A stretch of DNA of 64,000 bases, taken from positions 113,178 through 177,177 of the forward strand of contig BPJC01000003.1 in assembly GCA_026004415.1 (NCBI GenBank), given 5' to 3'. The notes under the pieces are model-generated. The model was not told where the DNA came from. It searched no databases and saw only the letters and a list, made by a program, of their open reading frames with translations. Position numbers and translations under genes: made by a program. Positions 1-8,785 of the stretch are shown here, one piece after another. Numbering within the stretch: the stretch's first letter is position 1; each line of letters begins with the position of its first letter. Origin of the DNA: Patescibacteria group bacterium. GTDB taxonomy: Bacteria; Patescibacteriota; Microgenomatia; UBA1406; GWC2-37-13.

Positions 1-2
1 AA

Positions 3-591
3 AAAGTAGAGAAGAATAATGAGAAACCAAGTTATAAGTTGTCAGATAATGGTTTTTATTTCCTTTGTACTAAAGTTTCCGTTTGTTAGATTTCTTAAGG
101 ATGAATGGGATGGCAAATGGAGAATTATCTCTTATGAGATTCCTGAGGTTAAGAGACATTTAAGAGATAGATTAAGAAGGGAGATGGAAGGTTGGGGTTT
201 GGGTCCTTGGCATAGATCTTTTTGGTTAACTCCACATCCGGTTATTGAGAATTTGAGGGATCTTGTCTTGGGAAAAGAAGAAGAACAGTATGTTCAGGCT
301 TTCACAGCTGATCATTCATTTGGAGACAAAACAGTTTTAATAAAAAAAGTTTTTAAGATAGATGACCTTGAGTCACAGTATAAAAACTTGTTTAAAAAAT
401 GGTATGAAGTTTTATCTACAAACTTGGATAATACTGAAAAGTTTAAGAAAGTAATTGTAGAGTATGTTGAGGTTTTAAAGACTGATCCGGGTTTGCCTGT
501 TAATATTTTGGGAAGTGCTTGGATTGGTTTTGAAGGTTGGAGATTGTTTAATGAGATAAAATCTTTACTTTATAAACCTAATAATGGATAA
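3..591 (+). CDS. PaaX/Cas2-like regulator, 5'-partial, apparent frameshift
   Basis: The C-terminal part contains WDGKWRIISYEIPE and a following W-rich segment (GWGLGPWHRSFWLTPHP), typical of the ferredoxin-like Cas2/PaaX fold found in small CPR regulators. The open frame from the ATG at 19 begins with about 25 residues that do not look like this family. Another frame, open from position 3 to about 86, reads KVEKNNEKPSYKLSDNGFYF, which looks like the wing of a winged-helix domain. A one-base slip near 75-86, in short T runs, would join the two. I therefore read this as the 3' part of a longer winged-helix plus PaaX-like gene entering from the left edge, with a real or artefactual frameshift. 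It overlaps comEA by 8 bp. DNA target unknown. Confidence 0.6.
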
Positions 592-1288
592 TCAGATTAA
601 ATCAATAACTGATTTTCTTTATAAACATAGGTTAGATTTTATATTTGCTTTTGCAATTTTTTCTATTATTGGTTTTAATCTTTATATTTATTTTGATTTT
701 AAAAAATCTACAGTAAATGATGAAGTAGTTATTAATAAGAAAACGCAAGAAAATAAAGAAAACAATATTCAAGAACTTGTTGTAGATGTATCAGGAGCTG
801 TTGTTAATCCAGGCATTTATGTAGTTAAAAAAGGAGCAAGAGTTAAAGATGTAGTGGATTTAGCTGGAGGATTTACCTACAATGCAGATAAGGATTTTTT
901 TTATCGTAATTTTAATCTAGCTTATCCGGTATATGATAGTCAAAAAATATATGTTCCTTATAAATCAGATATTTATCGTGGTTTAATTCAAGAACCAAAA
1001 CGCATATTTGACTTTACAGGTTACAGTCAGGGAGTTTCAAATATTACAGTTATTCCGACAATAGCCTCAACTCCATCAGATATTAGTGTTATAGCAGATA
1101 AAACAACAGAAAAAATTAGCATAAATAATGCCAGTAAAAAGCAGTTGGAGTCTTTGCCTGGTATAGGAGAGGTTACAGCTCAAAAAATTATTGATAATCG
1201 ACCGTATTCTTCAGTTGAGGAGCTTTTGAAAAAGGGAATACTGCGTCAGTCTGTTTATGATCAAAATAAAGACAAGTTTAGCTTATGA
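584..1288 (+). CDS. comEA: ComEA-like competence DNA-binding protein
   Basis: A 234-residue protein with one N-terminal membrane helix (about residues 18-37). An SLBB-like domain follows at about 65-125 (VVDVSGAVVNPGIYVVKKGARV). A C-terminal helix-hairpin-helix pair follows from about 175 (INNASKKQLESLPGIGEVTA). This is the standard layout of ComEA, the membrane-anchored receptor that binds double-stranded DNA at the cell surface during natural transformation. It overlaps the upstream PaaX-like gene by 8 bp and runs 28 bp into the 3' end of the convergent gene on the other strand. A prepilin peptidase at 16433 fits a type IV pilus/competence system, but no comEC or pilin genes are visible here. 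Confidence 0.9.
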   Translation: MDNQIKSITDFLYKHRLDFIFAFAIFSIIGFNLYIYFDFKKSTVNDEVVINKKTQENKENNIQELVVDVSGAVVNPGIYVVKKGARVKDVVDLAGGFTYNADKDFFYRNFNLAYPVYDSQKIYVPYKSDIYRGLIQEPKRIFDFTGYSQGVSNITVIPTIASTPSDISVIADKTTEKISINNASKKQLESLPGIGEVTAQKIIDNRPYSSVEELLKKGILRQSVYDQNKDKFSL

Positions 1289-2220
1289 TAGTCTTTTAAG
1301 GCTGTTTTGCATTTTTTGGTTGGAAGTTTTGATTTATAAAGGATGATTGCTTTTGGTTTTTCTCGTTTAATCTTGTTTTCAATTAAATAGAATATAAATA
1401 TTGCCTCTAAGATAAAAAATATCTCTAATAGGTGTTTTTTGATTATTTTTGACCATATTTTCAAGTATTGGTTAAAAAAGTACCATAAATTGTAGGTATT
1501 GATTTTTAGTGTGTAACTAAGTGGGCTGGTTTGGTTGTTAAAGGTTGTGTATCCAGCAATTCTTAAATCATCGTATGTGCTTTTTTTTAAGCTGAAACTA
1601 TAGTTACCTTGTGAATCTGATTTTGACAATACTTCGCCAGATTTGTTATTTTCTTGGGCAAAAACTGATGAAAAAAGATAATTGTTTTTGTTATTATCTC
1701 TAAAAAACTTTAGGAAAACTTGCTGTTCTGGTATAGTTTGTCCAGAGATTAAGATTTCATCATTTTGAAGGTAAACTGGTTTAGAGAGCGATAGGGTAGG
1801 TGACAGTACTACAGGTCCTATTTCCACTCCTGATTTTAGTTTTATTGGAAAACAGGTTAAATTGGTTGTTCTACCAAGTTGGTCCGATGAGTTAATACAA
1901 ACTTCTTTTAAGTTCTTTGGTACATAATTAATAATAAAACTAAAATATCCGTTATTTTCAGATAATGTGCTATCAGACAAGCCAGTACTTGTGAGAAAAA
2001 CATATGATAACGGTGATGTGAAGCCGTAAATTTTTATGTAGGTTTTTAGACCTATATTTGCTGTTACTTTAGTTTGTGAAGCCTGTTGTTCTGTTCCTAA
2101 AATCGTTTTATCTTTTTGATACAACTTTTTTGATTCAATTGCAGATTTAAGTATATAAATACTAAATATTGAAATAATTAAAGATAACAAAGCTGAGATC
2201 AATAGTTTTGTCTTCAACAT
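1261..2220 (-). CDS. Membrane-anchored Ig-like surface protein
   Basis: A 319-residue protein with an N-terminal membrane segment (about 5-25). Its extracellular part contains two beta-rich segments resembling carboxypeptidase-regulatory/Ig-like folds (the second includes KPVYLQNDEILISGQTIP and ends near DSQGNYSFSL). A C-terminal membrane helix lies near residues 262-282, followed by a basic cytoplasmic tail. I do not recognise a named family. It is the last gene of a three-gene minus-strand surface locus, directly abutting the DUF916-like gene, so it may anchor or extend that complex. Its 3' end overlaps comEA by 28 bp. Confidence 0.6.
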   Translation of the reverse strand: MLKTKLLISALLSLIISIFSIYILKSAIESKKLYQKDKTILGTEQQASQTKVTANIGLKTYIKIYGFTSPLSYVFLTSTGLSDSTLSENNGYFSFIINYVPKNLKEVCINSSDQLGRTTNLTCFPIKLKSGVEIGPVVLSPTLSLSKPVYLQNDEILISGQTIPEQQVFLKFFRDNNKNNYLFSSVFAQENNKSGEVLSKSDSQGNYSFSLKKSTYDDLRIAGYTTFNNQTSPLSYTLKINTYNLWYFFNQYLKIWSKIIKKHLLEIFFILEAIFIFYLIENKIKREKPKAIILYKSKLPTKKCKTALKDYHKLNLSLF

Positions 2221-3228
2221 TTATTCATCTCTTTTTTCAAGTTTTTGTTTTAGTTCTTTTATTAACTCTGTTTCTTGTTCAAGTTTTTGTTCTAAACTTC
2301 TTTGGTTGGCTATGGTTGATATATAGAACTTTCTTATCAAGAAGATTACAATTGCTAACAATAGCAATATTACTGTGGCTTCTTTATAGGGAAATATATA
2401 TAACTCTTTTACTGCGGTTAATTCCTTTTGCTTTTCTCCATATATAGCTTTTAATTCCACTTTGTATTTTCCTAACATCCATTTTTGTCCTAGATTATTT
2501 GTATAAACACTTATTGCTCCTGGGAAAATGTTTTTTTCTTCTAATTTTTGTGATTCTATTAGGTTCCCAAAAGTATCATAAATATTAATTGATCCTAATG
2601 GTCTTATATGAATATCACCATTGTTTGTAATCTCTGTTTCAATCTTTATTGGTCCGTATTCTAAAAAATTTGGTATTGAAAATTTTGTTATTGAGGCTGA
2701 TTCTTTTGCTTCTCCAGCAACTTTTATATATAACAGGGCATTTATCTGTTGACTTGCGGCGGCAATACTTCCTGATGTGTTTTGATCCGGTGATGGTGGC
2801 TCTGTCTCAAAATAAATGCTAGCATAGTGTCCTCCAGGAACTGCATCTGCTGGAACTTTTAGTTGAGCATAAACTATCACTTTATCAGCGGCTGGTATAG
2901 TTGCATTTTCAAAGGGAAGTTCGATCCAATTTTTAGCTGAGTATCTTATTTCTGTCTCTGTAGGAAAGTCAATAAACTCTGGTACATTGTCTTTTCCTCG
3001 AACTATAAAATCTCTAGTTCCTAATTTTCCTTGTATTGGAGATAAAGTTTTGTTTAAAAAAACAACTGGGATTGTTTTTGTTTCTCCTGGATTCGCTGTT
3101 ATTTCTTGTCTGGCTGGATATGCTAATATTTCAATCGATTGAGCAGATATTGTTGATAGGGTGTTGAAAAATATAACTACAGCTATTGTTAAGACTGAGA
3201 TTATTTTTTTATTATTTTTTATTCTCAT
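2221..3228 (-). CDS. DUF916-like WxL-partner surface protein
   Basis: A signal peptide ending near SAQS is followed by an Ig-like domain with the opening PARQEITANPGETKTIPVVFLN, then a second domain with VPADAVPGGHYASIYFE and an ITNNGDIHIRPLG segment. A C-terminal membrane helix (about residues 283-300) precedes a charged coiled-coil tail. This matches the plan of DUF916/DUF3324 proteins, which in Firmicutes sit in operons with WxL-domain proteins and link them to peptidoglycan. Here it lies directly downstream of a large secreted WxL-like protein. Two relatives occur at 38047-39135 and 39132-40061. The peptidoglycan-binding role is inferred from the family. Confidence 0.75.
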   Translation of the reverse strand: MRIKNNKKIISVLTIAVVIFFNTLSTISAQSIEILAYPARQEITANPGETKTIPVVFLNKTLSPIQGKLGTRDFIVRGKDNVPEFIDFPTETEIRYSAKNWIELPFENATIPAADKVIVYAQLKVPADAVPGGHYASIYFETEPPSPDQNTSGSIAAASQQINALLYIKVAGEAKESASITKFSIPNFLEYGPIKIETEITNNGDIHIRPLGSINIYDTFGNLIESQKLEEKNIFPGAISVYTNNLGQKWMLGKYKVELKAIYGEKQKELTAVKELYIFPYKEATVILLLLAIVIFLIRKFYISTIANQRSLEQKLEQETELIKELKQKLEKRDE

Positions 3229-3246
3229 AGTTTATTTTTTGTAATT

Positions 3247-4803
3247 TTAAAAAGTTGCTGTTGCTACATACTTTACAGTGTTGTAATATAATCCTGCTGG
3301 TTGAGTATTTGAAACCGACAATCTAAAGCAAACAAAGGCTGATGATTGGTTTACTGGAGCACTGGCTGTCATAATTGTTTGTTTAGTTTCTTGAGCAGTA
3401 CCTTCTCTTTCGCCTGTATCAGCTATTTGTTTGGCGCAAAATGTCCCGGTACAAGTTCCTGCAGTATCTGAATATTCAAAAACCGCATCTGTTCCTGATA
3501 AATTATCTAGTGAGTAGCCAAAACCATGGTTAGATGCGGTATTCCATTCATCAGCTGTGGTTTGGGTACAACTCCCATTATCACAGGTAGTGTCTGCAAT
3601 ACAGGTTCCTGATCCGAAGGTGTAAGTTCCTGAGCTTGGCGATGTTCCTGTACAAGCATTGCCATTAAGACCTAATTGATCATCTTCTTCTATAGTTACT
3701 GCATAGCCATTTGGTGCGTTTGTTGAAACTTCCAAATATTGGGCCGCATTAAAGAAGGTTGACCAGCTGGTTATGCTTTCATAATTTATAGCATAAGGTT
3801 GTGATGATATGCTTAAGGAATTTAATCCACAAACAGTTGAAGGTGTTGAAGTGAAGGTGCATCCAGAACTTGGATTTAAATTAGACTGAACGCCACAAAC
3901 TTTAAACGCAATGGATTCTTCAACTTTAACTGATACGAACACTCCTTCAACTGGAGCTACTTTTAATGTGCTTTTATCAACTGTAGTGCCGCCACTTGTT
4001 TGAGTTTCAACAATAACACTATAGGTGTCTGCTGTTCCTCTTGTATGACCTGATGCCGGAGCAGGATTAATAAACCTGTATCTTGAGTCTGTAGCATCTC
4101 CTATTGTAAATGAAACAGTCGTGCTACTTGTTATATTATTTGAAAAAGATATCGTTATAACATGATACCCAGAGCTATAGGTTAGTGTTGTTCCTGTTTT
4201 GGTGATTCCAGATACGCTTTGAATGTAAGTGTCAATATTTGAGTTTGTCAATAGTGATGAGTCAAAGCCAGTATCATCTGGAGCTCCATCGTTATAGTTT
4301 GTTGATGCGGCAGGAATTTTTACAACTATTTTTCCTCCATTTACAGTGCTTTGAGGTTTAAAAGAAATTGTGTGTCTAGCTGATTGGGATGCAATAACTA
4401 GATCATTCTGACTAACTGCGTTTGATAAAGCTGGATCAAACTGAAAAGATCCACCTGAACCAGAGTTTAAAATAGCTGTTACAGTAAATGTTTGGTTGTC
4501 AATACACCCGGTTGCTGTAGTGCTATAAAAACAAATTTGATCATTTGGGAATAAATGGTTAAGATCAGTGTCTGGGTTGCCAGAGGAATCAATTGTTGCT
4601 GTTGAGGCTCCAGAGGCAATACCTCCTGTTCCAACGCCTGCTCTAAACGAAAGCCTTGAGTTGGTTAGTGTCACAGAGGCATTTTGAAGCGATGGATTAA
4701 CCTGAGCAAAAACTTTATTAACAGGGTATATTAGAAAAAAAGCGTTTTGAAATAATGTTATTAACAATATTAATGTTAAAGAGATTAGTTTTTTAGAACT
4801 CAT
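3247..4803 (-). CDS. Secreted WxL-like surface protein
   Basis: A 518-residue exported protein with a signal peptide ending near KVFAQ. Its body is Ser/Thr/Gly-rich and beta-strand-rich. The C-terminal third (from about residue 290) contains EVSTNAPNGYAVTIEEDD and VSNTQPAGLYYNTVKYVATATF. It shares the TNAxNG core and a terminal Y-x-hydrophobic-strand-Phe ending with the proteins at 7424, 36963 and 40675, so I treat it as a member of that paralogous family. Several Cys pairs suggest disulphides outside the cell. A promoter with TTGACA at 4871-4876 (minus strand) lies upstream. It heads an operon with the DUF916-like and Ig-like genes. No WxL motif is seen, so WxL-like describes context and fold only. 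Confidence 0.65.
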   Translation of the reverse strand: MSSKKLISLTLILLITLFQNAFFLIYPVNKVFAQVNPSLQNASVTLTNSRLSFRAGVGTGGIASGASTATIDSSGNPDTDLNHLFPNDQICFYSTTATGCIDNQTFTVTAILNSGSGGSFQFDPALSNAVSQNDLVIASQSARHTISFKPQSTVNGGKIVVKIPAASTNYNDGAPDDTGFDSSLLTNSNIDTYIQSVSGITKTGTTLTYSSGYHVITISFSNNITSSTTVSFTIGDATDSRYRFINPAPASGHTRGTADTYSVIVETQTSGGTTVDKSTLKVAPVEGVFVSVKVEESIAFKVCGVQSNLNPSSGCTFTSTPSTVCGLNSLSISSQPYAINYESITSWSTFFNAAQYLEVSTNAPNGYAVTIEEDDQLGLNGNACTGTSPSSGTYTFGSGTCIADTTCDNGSCTQTTADEWNTASNHGFGYSLDNLSGTDAVFEYSDTAGTCTGTFCAKQIADTGEREGTAQETKQTIMTASAPVNQSSAFVCFRLSVSNTQPAGLYYNTVKYVATATF

Positions 4804-4847
4804 TTTTGTTTCAATATTTTTATACTTTTAAAATACCTTATTAAAAT

Positions 4848-4876
4848 ATTTAAAAACTAAATTTTCACTTTGTCAA
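4848..4876 (-). promoter_or_regulatory. Promoter of surface locus A
   Basis: On the minus strand, TTGACA (4876-4871) is followed after 17 bp by TTAAAT (4853-4848). This would start a transcript with a leader of about 35-40 nt before the ATG at 4803. A second possible -10 (TATAAA, 4824-4819) lies closer to the start codon. Confidence 0.5.
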
Positions 4877-4982
4877 GTTTATTTTGCTATTTTTAGAGTT
4901 TTTATTCACTTTATTAAAAATTTTTTGATGATATAATTTAATTTAAATATTTAAAATGTTTTAATTAAATTCATGCATTAAG

Positions 4983-5011
4983 TTGGCAATTTTTTTATTA
5001 GTATCTAGAAT
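4983..5011 (+). promoter_or_regulatory. Promoter of secE-nusG-rplK-rplA
   Basis: TTGGCA (4983-4988), a 17-bp spacer and TAGAAT (5006-5011). The secE ATG begins only 9 bases after the end of the -10 box, so the mRNA would be nearly or fully leaderless. Confidence 0.65.
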
Positions 5012-5019
5012 GTAGTTAT

Positions 5020-5199
5020 ATGATAGATAATTTTTCAATAAACTCTATTAAATCTGAGTTAAAAAAGGTTAGTTGGCCTGATCGAGAAAAAACAATAAAG
5101 TTTACAATAATAGTAATTGCAGTGTCCTTGATTATTGCTTTATATATAGGTATAATAGATTTTCTTTTAGTAAAATTATTAGATTTTTTAACATTATAA
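5020..5199 (+). CDS. secE: Preprotein translocase subunit SecE
   Basis: A short ORF of 59 residues containing SELKKVSWPDREKTIKFT, the conserved amphipathic helix of SecE, followed by one membrane helix (about residues 28-50). SecE is the essential clamp subunit of the SecYEG protein-export channel. Its length is normal for single-helix bacterial SecE, and its place directly before nusG, rplK and rplA is the classic gene order. The ATG at 5020 sits 9 bases after a good -10 box. Confidence 0.95.
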   Translation: MIDNFSINSIKSELKKVSWPDREKTIKFTIIVIAVSLIIALYIGIIDFLLVKLLDFLTL

Positions 5200-5212
5200 A
5201 TTTTTAATTAAA

Positions 5213-5755
5213 ATGACACAAACAATTGATTCAGCTAAGTGGTATGTTGTTCATGTTCAGTCAGGTTATGAACTGAAAACAAAAACAGCTTTAGAGCAGA
5301 GAATTAAGAGTTTAGGTATGGAAAACAAGATCTTTAAGGTTGTGGTACCTATGAGAGATGCTGTTGTGATTAAACAAGGTAAAAAAAAGAGCGTTAAGGA
5401 AAAGGTATATCCTGGATATATATTGGTAAAAATGATTTTAGATGATCAGAGTTGGCTTGTTGTGAGGGGAACAGAAGGTGTTACTGGTTTTGTGGGAGCA
5501 GGATCTAATCCTACACCTATATCTGATAAAGAGATGGAAGCGATATTAAAACATATTCAAGAAGATAAACCTAAATATAAGGCTAAAATTTCTGTAGGAG
5601 AGGCTGTCAAGATAAAAGAGGAACCATTTATGGATTTTTTGGGCACTGTTCAACAGATAGATGAAGATAAAGGAAAAGCAAAAGTTTTAGTCTCTATTTT
5701 TGGAAGAGAAACTCCTGTGGAGGTTGATTTATTAAAACTGGAAAAAATAAATTAA
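5213..5755 (+). CDS. nusG: Transcription termination/antitermination protein NusG
   Basis: A 180-residue protein with the NGN domain (WYVVHVQSGYELKTKTALEQR at the start, VYPGYILVKM in the middle) and a C-terminal KOW domain (VGEAVKIKEEPFMDFLGTV and onwards). NusG binds RNA polymerase, suppresses pausing, and links transcription to Rho or the ribosome. Length and domain order are typical. It follows secE by 13 bp and precedes rplK by 17 bp. No Shine-Dalgarno sequence is visible before its ATG. Confidence 0.97.
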   Translation: MTQTIDSAKWYVVHVQSGYELKTKTALEQRIKSLGMENKIFKVVVPMRDAVVIKQGKKKSVKEKVYPGYILVKMILDDQSWLVVRGTEGVTGFVGAGSNPTPISDKEMEAILKHIQEDKPKYKAKISVGEAVKIKEEPFMDFLGTVQQIDEDKGKAKVLVSIFGRETPVEVDLLKLEKIN

Positions 5756-5772
5756 AAATTTAATTTTAAGAT

Positions 5773-6198
5773 ATGGCAAAAAAAGTAAAAACTGTTATTA
5801 AGGTTAATTTGCCGGCTGGTTCTGCTACTCCAGCTCCTCCGGTAGGACCTGCATTAGGTCAACATGGCATTCCTATTATGCAGTTTATTAAGGAATATAA
5901 CGATCGTACTGCTAAATTAAAGGGTAAAATTATTCCTGCTGTAATAACAATTTATGAAGATAGAAGCTATGATTTTATAACAAAATTGCCTCCTGTTTCA
6001 GACTCTATTAAACAAGCTATAAAAATACAAAAGGGATCAGGTAAACCAAATAAAGAAAAAGTTGGGAAATTGACTAGGCAACAAATAGAGGAGATAGCTA
6101 GGGAAAAAATGCAGGATTTGAATACTAACTCTCTTGATCAAGCTATTAAGATTGTTGCAGGTACTGCAAGATCAATGGGAGTTGAAGTTGAGCTTTAG
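5773..6198 (+). CDS. rplK: 50S ribosomal protein L11
   Basis: A 141-residue protein with the N-terminal L11 signature ([21 protein letters not shown]) and the C-terminal rRNA-binding domain ([20 protein letters not shown], ending [12 protein letters not shown]). L11 forms the stalk base of the 50S subunit with 23S rRNA, where elongation factors act. Size and sequence are canonical. It lies in the conserved secE-nusG-rplK-rplA order. Confidence 0.98.
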   Translation: MAKKVKTVIKVNLPAGSATPAPPVGPALGQHGIPIMQFIKEYNDRTAKLKGKIIPAVITIYEDRSYDFITKLPPVSDSIKQAIKIQKGSGKPNKEKVGKLTRQQIEEIAREKMQDLNTNSLDQAIKIVAGTARSMGVEVEL

Positions 6199-6225
6199 GT
6201 TTTATAATTTTTTAGTATTAAACTT

Positions 6226-6981
6226 ATGGGAAAAATGAGAATAAAAACATTAGGTCAGGAGGATCAAGACAAAGTTATTGATACTCAATCAAAAGAACAT
6301 ATCGATGGGGCTGAAAAGGATCAGATTAAAAAAGCAGAGAATCAAGATACAAAAAGAATTCGTTTAAGATTGGTCGGAGAGAAACAAAAAAAAGCTAAAG
6401 ATCAGGTTGATAAGGTTTTAAAAAAGAATAATACTTTAGACATAAGGTCAGCTATTAGGATTTTGAAGAAGATTTCTTATGCTAATTTTGATGAGACTTT
6501 TGAAGTTCATATTAATGTTAAAAAACAAGGTTTGAAAGGAGAGGCTGTTTTACCATACGGAACTGGAAAGAAAAAAAATATAGTAATTGTTGACGATGGT
6601 TTTATTAAAGATCTACAAGAGTCTAAGATTAATTTAGATAGTATCGATGTTTTAATAGCAACTCCATCTTATATGCCAAAACTTTCTAAATTTGCAAAAG
6701 TGTTAGGTCCTAAAAAACTGTTTCCAAATCCTAAACAAGGAACTTTAACAGACAATCCAGAAGACGCTGTTTCAAAGTTTAATTCTGGTTTGATTCAGTG
6801 GAAAACAGAGGCAAAATTCCCATTGATTCACCAGGCTATTGGTAAAAAATCTTTTACAGACGAGCAAATCGAAGAAAACTTTAGAGCTTTGATAAATTCT
6901 GTTGGTAAGACAAATATCGTAAAATGTTTTCTTAAGTTAACAATGACTCCAGCTGTTCCGATTGATTTAGCCTCAATTTAA
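6226..6981 (+). CDS. rplA: 50S ribosomal protein L1 with charged N-terminal extension
   Basis: The L1 core begins near residue 55 and includes KISYANFDETFEVHINV and the signature KVLGPKKLFPNPKQGTLT. It ends with LKLTMTPAVPIDLASI. The first roughly 50 residues are a Lys/Asp/Gln-rich extension not present in ordinary L1. L1 forms the mobile L1 stalk that helps release deacylated tRNA, and often represses its own operon by binding mRNA; I see no obvious operator here. The 3' end lies 5 bp from a convergent gene. Confidence 0.95.
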   Translation: MGKMRIKTLGQEDQDKVIDTQSKEHIDGAEKDQIKKAENQDTKRIRLRLVGEKQKKAKDQVDKVLKKNNTLDIRSAIRILKKISYANFDETFEVHINVKKQGLKGEAVLPYGTGKKKNIVIVDDGFIKDLQESKINLDSIDVLIATPSYMPKLSKFAKVLGPKKLFPNPKQGTLTDNPEDAVSKFNSGLIQWKTEAKFPLIHQAIGKKSFTDEQIEENFRALINSVGKTNIVKCFLKLTMTPAVPIDLASI

Positions 6982-6986
6982 TTGCC

Positions 6987-7406
6987 TTAATCTTTAATGA
7001 ATTCAAGGACTGCTGTTTGTTGTAGTTTTTTGCCTTGTGAAAATATTTCTACCTCGTATTTGCCTGGTGTAGTTGTGGAGACATCAAAAATTGCTTTTCC
7101 ATAAGGGTCTGTTATGTCTTGGGTGTTGGTTACAGTTAACTCAGGGTCAAATCTTAGTTCCACCTTTGTGTTTTTAACGCCTATGCCTTGACTATTTAGT
7201 AAAAAAATAGTTATTCTTATTTGTTCTTCTCCATTCGCTTTTGCTTTAAGTGGTGATACAAAAACATAGGAATTTTCAGAAGAGAATGGTTCTAAACTAT
7301 AAAACAAGTTAGCACTTGTTCTCTTTACTTCCTGAAAATATATGATTCCTCCAAGTAAAAAAACGACAGCAAAAAATATTGCCAAGATCAAAATTAACTT
7401 TTTCAT
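6987..7406 (-). CDS. Membrane-anchored single Ig-like (Big_1-type) domain protein
   Basis: A 139-residue protein with one N-terminal membrane helix (about 3-23), followed by a single extracellular beta domain. The motif SPLKAKANGEEQIRITIFLL...GVKNTKVELRF...DPYGKAIFDVSTTTPGKYEVEI is the pattern of bacterial Ig-like (invasin-type) domains. Its own -10 box TATAAT (7418-7413, minus strand) ends 6 nt before the ATG, so it is probably transcribed alone as a leaderless mRNA. Function is unknown; a surface role is likely. Confidence 0.7.
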   Translation of the reverse strand: MKKLILILAIFFAVVFLLGGIIYFQEVKRTSANLFYSLEPFSSENSYVFVSPLKAKANGEEQIRITIFLLNSQGIGVKNTKVELRFDPELTVTNTQDITDPYGKAIFDVSTTTPGKYEVEIFSQGKKLQQTAVLEFIKD

Positions 7407-7423
7407 ATTGAAATTATATCAGT

Positions 7424-8161
7424 TTAAAATGATGGAACTGCATTGAAAATTAGTATAGTCTGGTAATTTCCGGCTGGTTGAAGATTTGAAATGTTTAACT
7501 TCAGTGTCATAGTAGCTTGTTTGTTTACTCCGATATTATTTGAGCTCATAACAACTGCTGGGTTTTCAGATAATGTGTAGTCTGGAAATGGTCTATAATA
7601 GGTGCTGTTTATAAAGTCACTGGGAATATCATTTCCGCTCATATTGTAACCAAAACCATATTTGTTTGTTTGAGTCCAAGGCTTTGCTACTGTCTCAGTA
7701 CAGGTGTCTGTTCCACCATCACATTGAGTATCTGGTATGCTATATTGATTGTTAAGGGTTTTTAGAGGACCTTCTTCAACGACAGTTACTTGGTAGTCTC
7801 CTGAGTAGGGAAATGTTATAGTTAGGGTTAAATTTCTTTCTATGGGGGTGTCTGGAATTGCTGTTCCAAAATCAATGTTTATGTTGGACAATGAAAATGA
7901 AAACTGTTTTAGTCCATATATATATTGAAATCCTGCTTTTATAATGTAACCGTTTGATTGAAATTCTTGAGCCGCGGTTTGTCCTAATGTTGTTGTTAGA
8001 TTATAATTATCTGAGGTTTGTGTTTTCGAACCTATATTTATATTGCCAAACTGAATTTTATACTGATCTGATTGCATATTAATTGCCAATATGTTTTTGT
8101 TCGTTAAATAAATATATATTATGAAGGTTATTAATATTATTTTGATTAGGTTAGACTTCAT
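7424..8161 (-). CDS. Small exported WxL-like family protein
   Basis: A 245-residue protein with an N-terminal signal/anchor and a beta-rich body. The C-terminal half (FSFSLSNINIDFG, then TITFPYSGDYQVTV, ending LNISNLQPAGNYQTILIFNAVPSF) aligns by eye with the C-terminal domains of the proteins at 3247, 36963 and 40675. It has the same TQPAG/LQPAG turn and terminal Phe. It overlaps the upstream membrane gene by 11 bp and is the last gene of a tyrS-headed cluster. Probably a surface protein of the same system. Confidence 0.6.
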   Translation of the reverse strand: MKSNLIKIILITFIIYIYLTNKNILAINMQSDQYKIQFGNINIGSKTQTSDNYNLTTTLGQTAAQEFQSNGYIIKAGFQYIYGLKQFSFSLSNINIDFGTAIPDTPIERNLTLTITFPYSGDYQVTVVEEGPLKTLNNQYSIPDTQCDGGTDTCTETVAKPWTQTNKYGFGYNMSGNDIPSDFINSTYYRPFPDYTLSENPAVVMSSNNIGVNKQATMTLKLNISNLQPAGNYQTILIFNAVPSF

Positions 8162-8771
8162 ATTTGGAAACTTTGTTGATTAGGTTTTTTAATATTTTTT
8201 TTAATTGTTTTAAATTGTTGTTTTCTAAATAATATATTGCTTTTTTAAGATCTTTTTTTAATTTTAAATGTGTAAATAACATTATGTCTTCTGTTTTATG
8301 CTGAAGGTCTTTAGTTAGCAATTCTATTCTTTGTTTTTCATTGACTAAATAAATAGCAAATGGAGTAAATAAAATGATTGAGATAAATTTTATAAAAACT
8401 TCGAATGTGAATTTGTCTGTTGAGAACAAATAGAGAAGACTAATAAAAATAGTTAAAAGTATTGAGTTTAATATACTTAAAAAATAAGAAAAAAAGAATA
8501 GTAAAAAATAGATTCCAAAAAAATATATAGAGTTAATGTATCCAGTCGAGTTAATTAGTATAAGTATAAAGAAAGTGAGAACAATTAACTCAATTTTAAG
8601 TAAATTGGTTTTTTTCAAGAAAAAGTGTTTAATAATATAAAAAGATATAAAGCTGAAAGCAATAATTTCTAAAAAATATTTGCTCAATATAAAATGAGGG
8701 ATTAAGAATGTAAATGAGATTAATAAAAAAAGAGATACTTGAGTATAAAAATTATTATGATTGTTGTGCAT
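8151..8771 (-). CDS. Polytopic membrane protein with C-terminal coiled coil
   Basis: A 206-residue protein with about six hydrophobic segments in the first 145 residues, followed by a charged helical tail (EKQRIELLTKDLQHKTEDIM and onward) that looks like a coiled coil. The layout resembles the sensor part of a membrane histidine kinase that has lost its catalytic domain, but I see no phosphorylatable His box or ATPase motifs. Function not recognised. It follows tyrS by 14 bp and overlaps the exported protein gene downstream. Confidence 0.55.
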   Translation of the reverse strand: MHNNHNNFYTQVSLFLLISFTFLIPHFILSKYFLEIIAFSFISFYIIKHFFLKKTNLLKIELIVLTFFILILINSTGYINSIYFFGIYFLLFFFSYFLSILNSILLTIFISLLYLFSTDKFTFEVFIKFISIILFTPFAIYLVNEKQRIELLTKDLQHKTEDIMLFTHLKLKKDLKKAIYYLENNNLKQLKKILKNLINKVSKYEV

Positions 8772-8785
8772 ATATTAAATTTTAT

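Noticed and set aside
2208-2447. Hydrophobic plus-strand ORF opposite the DUF916-like gene
   Set aside because: It is the antisense shadow of a well-supported coding region; poly-Leu composition arises from antisense Lys/Glu-rich coiled coil.
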